Positions 1 through 6,547 of a DNA stretch of 14,006 nucleotides are shown in pieces (positions within the stretch are counted from its first letter, which is position 1; each line of letters opens with the position of its first letter). Origin of the DNA: Candidatus Vogelbacteria bacterium CG10_big_fil_rev_8_21_14_0_10_51_16 (GTDB lineage Bacteria > Patescibacteriota > Minisyncoccia > Phycocordibacterales > JACRKE01). The notes under the pieces were generated by a model. That model was not told the DNA's origin. It saw only the letters and a list, made by a program, of their open reading frames with translations, and ran no database searches. The stretch lies in NCBI GenBank assembly GCA_002774795.1, contig PCYI01000004.1:31159-45164 (forward strand), in the 5' to 3' direction. The position numbers and the translations under genes are program-made.

Positions 1-1412
1 ATAATCTTCCATCCCAGCTTTCTGCCCCGCTTGTGCAGTTTCTTTTCAGGGTTTACAAGAGCGGCGTGGCCTATCGAGCGAAGCATGGCGTAGTCGTGCC
101 ATGAGTTGCCATATGCGAAGCTTTTCGAGAGGTCGATGCCGTGCTTGTGGGCAAGCGCAAGAACCAGTTCACGCTTCTCTTCGTCTTTCATGATGGGTCC
201 CGCGAGTATGCCGGTGAAAGTTTGGCCCTCGTGTTGGGTAGATGTGCCGTATCCCTCTACCCCCAAAAAATCCAGTACCGGCTGGAGCAGTTCGTCCGGT
301 TCTTCAGAGATGATAAAAATAAGATTACCCTCTTTGCGGTGGAGAGCCAAGAGCTTTAGCATCTGCTCATAGAAAAGTGCCTTTTGGTCGCGCTTAAGAA
401 GACCAGGAACGTAGGCGAGCATCTCGTCGCGCCTAATGCCTTTCAGTAGTCGCACCGCGTCTTTATAAAAGTAGCCGTGTGCTTTTGTCATCCTACTCAG
501 GCCGAGGCGGATTAAAAGGACGAAGGCGTGCCAGGATAGATGAGTGCGGAAGTAGTGAAAGATGATAGCCTGATAGATGTTGGCGCGGGAGATTGTGCCG
601 TCAAGGTCGAAAAAAGCGGCCCGGCGGCCCTGTGGAGCATGGGGGAGACTGGTGGGGGCAAAATAGCGAGCAGGAAGGTCTCTCCGCATTACCTCTTCGA
701 GCTCAATCACCTCGCGGACAATGTTTGTGTTCGGCTCGTGGAGGCGTACCGGCTTTTCGATTTTGACTTTGAGGATGGTCGGGGTGAGCAAGACCGAGCC
801 ATACGGAAAAAGGGTGTCTAGGCCTTCGATAACCACGGGCATAATGGCCACCCGAGCGTCATGTGCGATTTTGGCTACGCCCCCATGAAAAGGTAGAAGG
901 TGGCGTTGATACTCGCGCCGGCCTTCGGGAAAAATAAGGAGAGATTCGCCCCGTTTGAGGGCGGCCACTCCAAGGGGGATGCTTTGGTTTCGAGCACGGG
1001 CGTCTTTGTATTTTAACTCTTCAAACAGGTCGCGGCCGATGCTGATGTAGCCCATTTTTTTAAACCAACTTGGCAGGTTGCCGGGAAAGATGGCGGGCGG
1101 AGCGGTGATGGCATTAAATGGCCGGCGCAGGACATAAAAAAGAATGAGGCCATCGAGAAAGCTCTGGTGATTTGCGGCAAAGAGTACCGGTTCCTCGGGA
1201 ATCTGCTCCAGGCCCGTGATATGAATACGAAGGTGAGTGCAAAAAAAGATTATGTCGAGCGCGCGCAGGGCAAGGAGGCGCCATGAATCCTTAGTACGAA
1301 AGTCGGTTACACAGCCATACCAATAAAAAAACGCGGAGATTGCAAAAAAGACTGCGTAGAAGTAGAGGCTGTAAAGTAGCTGCCAGAGCTTGCGGAGTGG
1401 ATGATCAGTCAT
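1..1412 (-). CDS. PlsC-type 1-acylglycerol-3-phosphate acyltransferase fused to HAD-IB phosphatase (partial, runs off left edge)
   Basis: Translating the minus strand from ATG at 1412 gives 470 uninterrupted codons to the window edge, with no stop, so the C-terminus is missing. Residues about 12-32 form an N-terminal membrane segment. The acyltransferase domain has the NHxxxxD motif (NHQSFLD, 81-87) and the phosphate-binding FPEG block (161-164). A second domain begins near residue 264 and has HAD motif I (FDLDGT, 268-273), a Ser/Thr motif II region (FIISEE, 366-371) and motif IV (YGNSWHD, 434-440). Known family roles: PlsC acylates lysophosphatidic acid at the membrane, and HAD-IB enzymes remove phosphate from small molecules or phospholipid intermediates. 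The fusion suggests two consecutive steps in phospholipid metabolism, which is inference. It is the last gene of the minus-strand block, 260 bases after the cyclase stop. There is no clear SD upstream. Confidence 0.9.
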   Translation of the reverse strand, partial: MTDHPLRKLWQLLYSLYFYAVFFAISAFFYWYGCVTDFRTKDSWRLLALRALDIIFFCTHLRIHITGLEQIPEEPVLFAANHQSFLDGLILFYVLRRPFNAITAPPAIFPGNLPSWFKKMGYISIGRDLFEELKYKDARARNQSIPLGVAALKRGESLLIFPEGRREYQRHLLPFHGGVAKIAHDARVAIMPVVIEGLDTLFPYGSVLLTPTILKVKIEKPVRLHEPNTNIVREVIELEEVMRRDLPARYFAPTSLPHAPQGRRAAFFDLDGTISRANIYQAIIFHYFRTHLSWHAFVLLIRLGLSRMTKAHGYFYKDAVRLLKGIRRDEMLAYVPGLLKRDQKALFYEQMLKLLALHRKEGNLIFIISEEPDELLQPVLDFLGVEGYGTSTQHEGQTFTGILAGPIMKDEEKRELVLALAHKHGIDLSKSFAYGNSWHDYAMLRSIGHAALVNPEKKLHKRGRKLGWKI

Positions 1413-1455
1413 GGTGTTACGAAAGCACGAAATCATAAATCTGAAGCACTTGTTT

Positions 1456-1592
1456 AAGCACGAAGCACGAAATCTGAAGTACGAAACAAGCACCAAATTC
1501 AAAGCTCTAAAATTAGAAACAGAATTCGTTTTGATATTTAGGATTTTGTGCTTAGAATTTGTTTCGTATTTCAGATTTCGTGCTTCGTGCTT
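1456..1592. repeat. 137-bp imperfect palindrome built from 'agcacgaa'-type units
   Basis: The outer arms, 1456-1487 and 1561-1592, are inverted repeats matching at 31 of 32 positions. The inner parts are weakly complementary, and the centre falls on gaattc (1522-1527), almost exactly midway. Short direct variants of gcacgaaat and gaagcac continue to the left, from about 1425. It fills most of the 260-base gap between the cyclase stop and the acyltransferase start. It looks like a dispersed intergenic palindrome or MITE remnant. It could also act as a transcript end, but there is no T-tract. Confidence 0.75.
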
Positions 1593-1672
1593 TCTACTGG
1601 CAGTAGTACTGAAATCACTATGCGTACTTTTTTCTACACCTTCAAACCAGAAACCAGGGGCTATGGTTTTTC

Positions 1673-3289
1673 CTACAGCAACTTAAACACCTTCTGTTCC
1701 CCAAGTCCTTTTAGCATCAGTTGACGTTCCTCCACTCGCACAGCATCTCCAATTAGCTCGACCACTTTTGAACCAAGTAGGATTTCGTTTGCGTTCGCAT
1801 GCTGGCCGAGGCGACAGGCAAAGTTTACTGTCTCACCCAGGAAGTCCCAGATGCGCCCGTCTTCGGGACCTATCTCACCCGCGATAAAGTCGCCATACTC
1901 GATACCCACTCGCAGGTCCCAGCCCATGGCTCTGGTCATTTCAACAATCTTCATGGCCGCCTCAACCGCTTGTTTGCCCAGTGTTTCGTAATCCTCGCCT
2001 TCCCTGTAACCACCAAAGACAGCCATGACGGCATCGCCTAAGTATTTGTATACCCAACCATCGCGGGCACGCACCACTTGGTTTGCAAGAGCAAAATAGC
2101 GGTTTAGGTCGGCGAGAAGTGGAGCGAAGTCATCGGTCCCGTGAACGCGCTTGCTAAAACCGACAAGATCGGCGAATAAAACGATGCCAAAGTTACGCTT
2201 CGGTACCAGTTTGTGGGTCGTCATAGCATGGACAAGGTCCGGGGGCAGGTGCGAAGACAAGATATTGGAAAGCTCATTTTTAAGGCGCTCCACCTCCTGT
2301 TTTTCGTCAAGAATAATCTTGTTGCGCTCCTTGATGGTGTCTTCTAGTTCGCGAGCGTACTTTTGAAAGTAAATAGTTTTTTCTTCGAGCTCTTGGAGGT
2401 AAGAGTCGGCGTGAACAAATTTCGAGGAAAAAAGATTACGCAGGCGTTTGCCGTAGCTCGCGTGCTCCCAGCGCACGTGCAGGATGAAGTAGGGGGCGTT
2501 ATAGAGTTGTCCGGGGACCAGTAGAGGGTACTCTTTGTATTTTAAAGACTTCGTAATAAGAATGCCCGTAGGAGCCCCCGGCTCTACCGTCTCCTTATAT
2601 TTGCCCAGGTAGTGATAGCCCTTCTGGGTCTTCTCTTTTACAAGTTGCATGACGCGACCATAAACTTTACCCTCAATTAAAAGGTCGTTTCCTCTGATCT
2701 CGGCAAAGATGGAAAAATGCTCTTTCAATAGACGTAGGATGTCATACTGCAATAAGACCTCCTCGACACGAGCCGGCCGCAGTTTCCACACTAAGGGCAC
2801 GCTCGCCACCACCCCCTTTACAAGCGGGCCGGAGTTGAAGTCGTAGACCGGGTCAATGCCCTTGCGAAAGGTGATTTTTAAAAGAGCCGAGTCTTCTTTT
2901 ACGTCAAGTACCCGAATAGACTTTGTTTTGTTGAAGTACTCATTGTACTCGGGAATCTTGCGGATAAGGAAAGCGGGGTCAACAAACAAAGCTCCTAACA
3001 TGCGCTTGATTACCTCAATTGCTCCGAGACCGCCCTCCGAAGTGGCGGCCAGGCCGGCTTCATAGAATATGGTGGGATCGTCGTCGAGAGATTTGCGCGC
3101 TCGTTTGGTAATTTCGTGAAAAATAGGAAGGGGAACCCAGTGGTCTGGATTGCGCAAATAAGCTTCCGGATAACCCAGGTGCGCCAAAAGAGCACTCGCC
3201 TTTACCCCGCGCTTTTCGCAGTGGTTGATAATTAGGTTGGTGTTTCTGTTAGACACCACCAACTCTTCAGAAGTGTGCGGGCTTGTCAT
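1673..3289 (-). CDS. class III adenylate cyclase with N-terminal sensory region and coiled-coil linker
   Basis: The 538-residue protein ends in a class III nucleotidyl cyclase domain (about 365-538). The two metal-binding aspartates are in FADLVGFS (D374) and KYLGDAVMAVF (D419). The V-N-x-x-x-R signature is VNFACR (N489, R493). K415 and D482 occupy the two positions that select adenine in adenylate cyclases, so ATP to cAMP is the expected reaction. About 40 residues of heptad-like helix (297-345) precede the catalytic domain, as in cyclases that dimerise. Residues 1-290 match no domain I can name. They show no signal peptide or clear membrane segment and are probably a cytoplasmic sensor. The ATG at 3289 is kept because the following residues look helical and conserved in style. 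A promoter-like TACAAT and a structured leader lie upstream (see separate entries). No cAMP receptor is visible in the window. Confidence 0.93.
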   Translation of the reverse strand: MTSPHTSEELVVSNRNTNLIINHCEKRGVKASALLAHLGYPEAYLRNPDHWVPLPIFHEITKRARKSLDDDPTIFYEAGLAATSEGGLGAIEVIKRMLGALFVDPAFLIRKIPEYNEYFNKTKSIRVLDVKEDSALLKITFRKGIDPVYDFNSGPLVKGVVASVPLVWKLRPARVEEVLLQYDILRLLKEHFSIFAEIRGNDLLIEGKVYGRVMQLVKEKTQKGYHYLGKYKETVEPGAPTGILITKSLKYKEYPLLVPGQLYNAPYFILHVRWEHASYGKRLRNLFSSKFVHADSYLQELEEKTIYFQKYARELEDTIKERNKIILDEKQEVERLKNELSNILSSHLPPDLVHAMTTHKLVPKRNFGIVLFADLVGFSKRVHGTDDFAPLLADLNRYFALANQVVRARDGWVYKYLGDAVMAVFGGYREGEDYETLGKQAVEAAMKIVEMTRAMGWDLRVGIEYGDFIAGEIGPEDGRIWDFLGETVNFACRLGQHANANEILLGSKVVELIGDAVRVEERQLMLKGLGEQKVFKLL

Positions 3290-3296
3290 GCGCTTA

Positions 3297-3343
3297 GAGC
3301 CTGTGCTACAAGCAAATTTTGCGTCGAGATTGTGGACAGGCTC
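3297..3343 (-). promoter_or_regulatory. structured 5' leader of the cyclase gene
   Basis: gagcctgt (3297-3304) and acaggctc (3336-3343) form an 8-bp closing stem. The 31-base loop contains a smaller gcaaa/tttgc hairpin (3312-3322). If transcription starts near 3342, as the -10 at 3349-3354 predicts, the first bases of the mRNA would pair with the bases just before the cyclase ATG. That could affect ribosome access or RNA stability. The pairing is seen in the sequence; the role is inference. Confidence 0.45.
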
Positions 3344-3348
3344 TTAAT

Positions 3349-3354
3349 ATTGTA
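3349..3354 (-). promoter_or_regulatory. candidate -10 box for the cyclase gene
   Basis: On the minus strand these six bases read TACAAT, five of six matching the sigma-70 -10 consensus, 60 bases upstream of the cyclase ATG. A good -35 is not present: TGGTGA at 17-base spacing matches only three of six. It is a weak or activator-dependent promoter at best. Confidence 0.35.
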
Positions 3355-3433
3355 GCGCAAAAAAGACATCGTCACCAGTATCTCTGGCGATTACAGAGTT
3401 TTTCTGAAAAATAAGAACATTAAACTCAGCCAC

Positions 3434-3727
3434 TTAGTGCTGAAAGAGATGTTTAGGCTCTTTGTTTCCGGTGCCGTGAAACCGATGTAGCATAACCGAG
3501 GCGATAATGGCTCCAATGAGTGCGATAACCGAGCTCGTAAAGTCAAAACCAACAACGGCATCTACCCGCAGATAATAGGCGAGGCCACCAACCAAGAGAG
3601 CGCCCATAATGCCTGCCACGATATCCGCCCCCACTAAACTTTCACGGGCGTTTCCACCATCCATAAGCATGGCTACCAAGCCAACTATTGCACCAAGCGC
3701 AAGCCAAACAATTAAATCAAGGAGCAT
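3434..3727 (-). CDS. GlsB/YeaQ/YmgE-like stress-associated small membrane protein
   Basis: The 97-residue hydrophobic protein has three membrane segments (about 3-20, 33-53 and 66-82). It carries the Gly-rich pattern of the family, including GADIVAGIMGALLVGG followed by a final IALIGAIIASV segment. Members of this family (also called transglycosylase-associated proteins) are small inner-membrane proteins linked to envelope stress, with no established enzyme activity. I chose the ATG at 3727. An in-frame GTG at 3745 would add six residues, and neither start has an SD. It lies 61 bases after the sigma factor stop on the same strand, so co-transcription with the sigma gene is likely. The charged tail after residue 83 (HRFHGTGNKEPKH) is a little longer than usual. 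Confidence 0.8.
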   Translation of the reverse strand: MLLDLIVWLALGAIVGLVAMLMDGGNARESLVGADIVAGIMGALLVGGLAYYLRVDAVVGFDFTSSVIALIGAIIASVMLHRFHGTGNKEPKHLFQH

Positions 3728-3760
3728 AGTGTTGACAGAGCACACTATTCACAGATATGC

Positions 3761-3781
3761 CGAAAGACATACCTGCTTTCG
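3761..3781 (-). other. small hairpin between sigma factor and GlsB-like gene
   Basis: cgaaag (3761-3766) pairs with ctttcg (3776-3781) across a 9-base loop in the 61-base gap between the two genes. There is no T-run after it on the minus strand, so it is not a terminator. It could be an RNA processing or stability element, or chance. Confidence 0.3.
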
Positions 3782-3788
3782 ACCTTTA

Positions 3789-4451
3789 TTATGGTGACGC
3801 TCTTTTGTCGGACTTCTTACCGGAAGAGTTTGCTTTCGAAAAATTGGTTTGAGGTAAGCGCGGCTGTTCTTCGCGGGCATGGGCGAGCTCGTGTAGGCGC
3901 GACTGTACACGAAGTTTTTTACGAATGCGGGAAAGGGCAAGCTTAACGGCATTTTCTGATTTACTTAAGATATGAGCTATGGCGCGTATAGGGAGCTCTT
4001 TTTGATAATGAAGAAGCAACATGTCTTTTTCTGGCAACGGAAGAGAGTCCACCGCGCGCCAAAGATGGTCAAGAAGGTCACTTCCTTCCGTTCTTGGAAC
4101 ATCCGGAATCTCCCCGGCGTCCATGAGCGCTTCGAGAGACGTTTCGTGTCTTTTCCGGTATTCGTTTATGAGAAGGTTGTGCGCGATGGTAAGCAGGTAT
4201 GTAAGATAAGAGTGGCCAAGAGAACGAAATGTCCCAAGATGCTCAAAGGCTCGCAGAAAAGTTTCCTGAGTTAAGTCTTCGGCGCGTTCGCGCTCGCGTC
4301 CGAGGCGGGGTAGGAAGTAGTTGTATACTGCGTGTCCGTACTTATCGTAGAGCGCGCCGAACTGCTTCGCGTCCGCTTTCGCTGAGGCGATGAGTCTCTC
4401 GTCTTCGCGTGCCTGAGGACTCCCTGCGGTCCGTGTCCGAGGGTTAGACAT
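3789..4451 (-). CDS. ECF-type RNA polymerase sigma factor (sigma-70 family)
   Basis: The 220-residue protein has a sigma region 2 (about 31-100) containing FGALYDKYGHAVYNYF and the DLTQETFLRAF core-binding motif (59-69). Region 4 (about 132-180) contains LPLPEKDMLLLHY and a helix-turn-helix ending LSKSENAVKLALSRIRKKL. Regions 1 and 3 are absent, as in ECF sigma factors. The last 40 residues are a charged, low-complexity extension beyond the usual ECF length. No zinc-finger or transmembrane anti-sigma gene lies next to it; the downstream neighbour is the GlsB-like membrane protein. The ATG at 4451 overlaps by eight bases (ATGTCTAA) the stop of an upstream reading frame that is now interrupted by an insertion. 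Target promoters cannot be named from this window. Confidence 0.92.
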   Translation of the reverse strand: MSNPRTRTAGSPQAREDERLIASAKADAKQFGALYDKYGHAVYNYFLPRLGRERERAEDLTQETFLRAFEHLGTFRSLGHSYLTYLLTIAHNLLINEYRKRHETSLEALMDAGEIPDVPRTEGSDLLDHLWRAVDSLPLPEKDMLLLHYQKELPIRAIAHILSKSENAVKLALSRIRKKLRVQSRLHELAHAREEQPRLPQTNFSKANSSGKKSDKRASP

Positions 4452-4532
4452 ATCCTACTTTAGCTTGGCAAAAGGCGACTTGCAAGTTGCATTTTAGCAA
4501 GTCTCGACAATCCGGATGAGGGGAGTACAATT

Positions 4533-4732
4533 CGAGCATGTAGAAAGGGCCTGTCGCCAAACATCCGTTTCGTCCCTTTTCCTCCAATGACGGCTGCGAC
4601 TCGGTGAAAAATACTCATGGTAGCTATGCTACTACTCCGTTTTTTCACCTTCGTCTCCCGCGCCCTTGAAGAAAAACGGCTCGAAAGTCTATTTGGCGAC
4701 AGACCCAGAAAAACTCTTTTTCTACATGCTCG
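4533..4732. repeat. perfect 16-bp-stem hairpin, now split by an insertion
   Basis: The outer parts, 4533-4546 and 4712-4732, when rejoined give cgagcatgtagaaaaa, the loop ctc, and the exact reverse complement of the stem. The insertion at 4547-4706 plus the duplicated agaaa lies inside the left arm. A second hairpin, ccctgtc/gacaggg (4733-4763), abuts it. On the minus strand these would sit in the leader of the sigma factor transcript. Confidence 0.7.
4547..4706. mobile_element. 160-bp MITE-like element with terminal inverted repeats and target duplication
   Basis: The left end, 4547-4562, begins gggcctgtcgccaaa. The right end, 4691-4706, read in reverse begins gggtctgtcgccaaa; 14 of 16 bases match. 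The element is flanked by agaaa on both sides (4542-4546 and 4707-4711), consistent with a 5-bp target duplication. The inside has no transposase but folds on itself around gtagctatgctac (4616-4628), with ggtgaaaaa and tttttcacc arms outside. It must be moved in trans by a transposase not present here. I cannot assign the IS family securely. Confidence 0.7.
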
Positions 4733-4857
4733 CCCTGTCGGATGACATGGGCGGATGACAGGGCCATGATTCGTCCTTTTTTTCGTAAGGAAAGCTCTGC
4801 TGTGATGTCTTTAAAATGAGAAACAGCCTCACGTTTATTAGCCATAGTTGATACATT

Positions 4858-5478
4858 ATGTCCACAACAACCTTTGCTCACTCGAATTGGTTGACCCGCA
4901 GTGTGTTTATGAGCAGTTTGGTGTTTTTTGGTGTCCTCTGTTTTGCTTCAAGTACGAGCGCGCAGAATAGTTCCTACTATCCCTATGGCTCGGCGTACCC
5001 TTATACAAACAACCAGCCAGTTCACTCCTCCGGCTCTAGCTATTATCCATACAGCTCCTCATATAGTTACCCATACAGCTCTTCATATGGCTATCCATAT
5101 TCTTCGTCCTACTCCGCATATCCATACTCTTCCTACGACTACTCCGCGCCCTCTTATTCGAGCTATGCATATCCAGCTACATACGGTAGCTCTTATTACG
5201 GCAACACTTATGGAAACACCGGCTCGGCGTACCCGTATTCATACGGTGGCTATTCCGGTGGCACGAGCTATTCGCCGAGCACGAGCTACTCGTCCTACAG
5301 CTATCCCTATAATTCGTCAGGGGGGACGAGCTACTCATCGTCGTATCCATATAATATGTACCAGCCCCATCAACCAACTTATCCCGCCTCTTTCGGCCTT
5401 TCCTGTATGCAGGCTGGCGGCTGGGGAGCCACCTACACCTGCTCACTTAGCCCAAGCTACTATTCGAACTGGTGGTAG
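4858..5478 (+). CDS. secreted Tyr/Ser/Pro-rich repeat protein
   Basis: The 206-residue protein starts with a signal peptide: R14, a hydrophobic core at 16-30, and a probable cut after TSA (35). The mature part is extreme low complexity. Three exact or near-exact octads YPYSSSY(S/G) lie at 63-86 (DNA 5044-5115), followed by looser YPY, SSY and GGTSY repeats to about 170. By hand count about 43 of 171 mature residues are Tyr, there is no Lys, Arg or Glu, and there is one Asp. The C-terminus (183-206) differs: a SCMQAGGW...YTC pair of cysteines and a final NWW. Such composition fits an extracellular or cell-wall structural or adhesive protein; no enzymatic motif is visible. The ATG at 4858 lacks an SD; a later ATG at 4909 would leave a shorter, still hydrophobic leader. 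No known family recognised. Confidence 0.8.
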   Translation: MSTTTFAHSNWLTRSVFMSSLVFFGVLCFASSTSAQNSSYYPYGSAYPYTNNQPVHSSGSSYYPYSSSYSYPYSSSYGYPYSSSYSAYPYSSYDYSAPSYSSYAYPATYGSSYYGNTYGNTGSAYPYSYGGYSGGTSYSPSTSYSSYSYPYNSSGGTSYSSSYPYNMYQPHQPTYPASFGLSCMQAGGWGATYTCSLSPSYYSNWW

Positions 5479-5519
5479 CGCAAGAGTGTGGACAGTGGAG
5501 CGTATGACCCACATAACAG

Positions 5520-5611
5520 TGTCTTTGCGAGGTACTCCGAAGCAATCCATGGATTTTGGCTTTAGTTTCAATTCTGGATTGCCACGGCCTGTGTACTGGC
5601 CTCGCAAAGAC
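5520..5611. repeat. palindromic repeat, copy 1 (tgtctttgcgag family)
   Basis: The ends are inverted: tgtctttgcgag at 5520-5531 and its reverse complement at 5601-5612. Inner arms gaagcaatcc (5539-5548) and ggattgcc (5576-5583) pair approximately. It shares its ends and the internal 13-mer aattctggattgc with the copy at 11908-12029, which shows a dispersed family. It sits between the repeat-protein gene and the NqrB-like gene and could end transcription of the former. Confidence 0.75.
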
Positions 5612-5644
5612 ATCAATCGCGCAGGTCCTATGGTGGATAATTTA

Positions 5645-5673
5645 CTGGCAAGCGTCTTTTAGCGTGCTAGGAT
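5645..5673 (+). promoter_or_regulatory. candidate promoter of the NqrB/RnfD-like gene
   Basis: CTGGCA (5645-5650) and an extended -10 TGC-TAGGAT (-10 at 5668-5673) are separated by 17 bases. The predicted start of transcription is at or near the ATG at 5680, which would make the mRNA leaderless. The alternative reading is that AGGA at 5669-5672 is the SD, seven bases before the ATG. Both cannot act at once. Confidence 0.35.
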
Positions 5674-5679
5674 AGTGGT

Positions 5680-6516
5680 ATGAAAACAATACAAATGTGG
5701 CCGTGGCTTCGAGGTGCCCTTACTGTGAGTAACATAAAGAGTGTCTGGTTAGAGGTCAACCCCTGGCGGGGGATGATGCTTTCGATGGTCATCCTCGTCG
5801 TCTATGGCATCTTTGCCCTCGGGAACCTTTTGGGTGCCTTGCGGGTGCTGGCTCTTGTGGTGCCGGCCGGCCTACTTCTCAACTACGCTTTACACCATCT
5901 CCACGCCACTCCGCAGAAAGGCAAGTTCCCCGAGTCTGGCTTTATCACTACTCTCATTGTCTCGGTTTTGATGCCCTTTGATGTTTCTGCTGGAATTGCG
6001 CTGGGAGCAATCACTTTCGCTATTCTTTCAAAACATTTTTTGCGCCTGCGCGGTGAGCACCTCTTTAACCCCGCTTCTTTGGGTGTGGTAGGAGTGTCGC
6101 TCTTTGTCACTTTTCCTCTCGCCTGGTGGCCGGACGGCTATTTGTGGCTCGTCATTTTACTTGGACTCATCAATCTCTGGCGCACGCGTAAGTACGTGCA
6201 AGTGGCCACCTTTCTCCTTATCTACTTTGCCTTTCTCTTTACCATTACCGAGCGCATGGATGTGGCCGCCCTTTCTCTGCCCTTCTTTTTTGCCATGTTT
6301 ATGTTGCCGGAGCCGGTGACTTCGCAGGGCGGTTTGCGAGGTCAGTTTTTCTTTGGGCTTATTGTAGCTCTTGGGGCCATTGTAGCAAACGAGTGCGCTT
6401 GGTTAGCCGCTGTCGCCCTTCCCACGGGACTTTTGGTAGCTAACCTCTCCCGCTACCTTATTACCGACCCCGCCCCAAAGTACGCGATAACCCCCGGCTT
6501 CACCCCGCAACACTAA
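5680..6516 (+). CDS. standalone NqrB/RnfD-like integral membrane protein
   Basis: The 278-residue protein is almost wholly hydrophobic, with about eight membrane segments. Family-like blocks are PESGFITTLIVSVLMP (84-99), SKHFLRLRGEHLFNPASLG (117-135) and MLPEPVTSQGGLRGQFFFG (208-226). These correspond to the conserved loops of NqrB/RnfD, the sodium- or proton-pumping redox subunits that hold flavin in the membrane. It is shorter than typical RnfD (about 330-350 residues), and I see no SGAT-type threonine to which FMN is covalently linked. None of the other Rnf/Nqr subunits lie beside it. It may therefore serve another membrane redox or vitamin/flavin-related role, as in orphan relatives. Start: AGGA at 5669-5672 is well placed for ATG 5680. 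Confidence 0.75.
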   Translation: MKTIQMWPWLRGALTVSNIKSVWLEVNPWRGMMLSMVILVVYGIFALGNLLGALRVLALVVPAGLLLNYALHHLHATPQKGKFPESGFITTLIVSVLMPFDVSAGIALGAITFAILSKHFLRLRGEHLFNPASLGVVGVSLFVTFPLAWWPDGYLWLVILLGLINLWRTRKYVQVATFLLIYFAFLFTITERMDVAALSLPFFFAMFMLPEPVTSQGGLRGQFFFGLIVALGAIVANECAWLAAVALPTGLLVANLSRYLITDPAPKYAITPGFTPQH

Positions 6517-6547
6517 GCCCACTCTCACGTCACCCTAACCCTTACTT

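Larger units (their letters stand above)
4444..4767 (-). pseudogene. possible 52-codon gene split by a MITE, upstream of the sigma factor
   Basis: An ATG at 4767 has a good SD (AGGA, 6 bases upstream). The frame reads MALSSAHVIRQGEHVEKEFF and then enters the inserted element, stopping at 4645. If the 160-bp insertion and one copy of its 5-bp duplication are removed, the frame continues without a stop as YMLELYSPHPDCRDLL and onward. It ends at TAA 4444-4446, overlapping the sigma factor ATG by eight bases. That overlap and the SD argue for a real gene. Against it, the same bases form two abutting hairpins, so this could instead be a structured leader. The product resembles nothing I recognise; it contains three Cys and several His. 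Confidence 0.38.

Noticed and set aside
3382..3403. ctctg/cagag hairpin followed by five T on the plus strand
   Set aside because: The stem is only five bp and there is no plus-strand gene upstream to terminate.
3732..3760. TTGACA followed by gatatg on the plus strand
   Set aside because: The -10 is poor and it would fire into the 3' end of the minus-strand sigma gene with no plus-strand ORF.
4928..5662. 244-codon plus-strand ORF overlapping the Tyr/Ser/Pro protein
   Set aside because: It is the +2 frame of a repetitive gene, rich in Ile/His/Thr/Arg repeats that mirror the true octads, and runs into the palindromic repeat. The true frame has a signal peptide.
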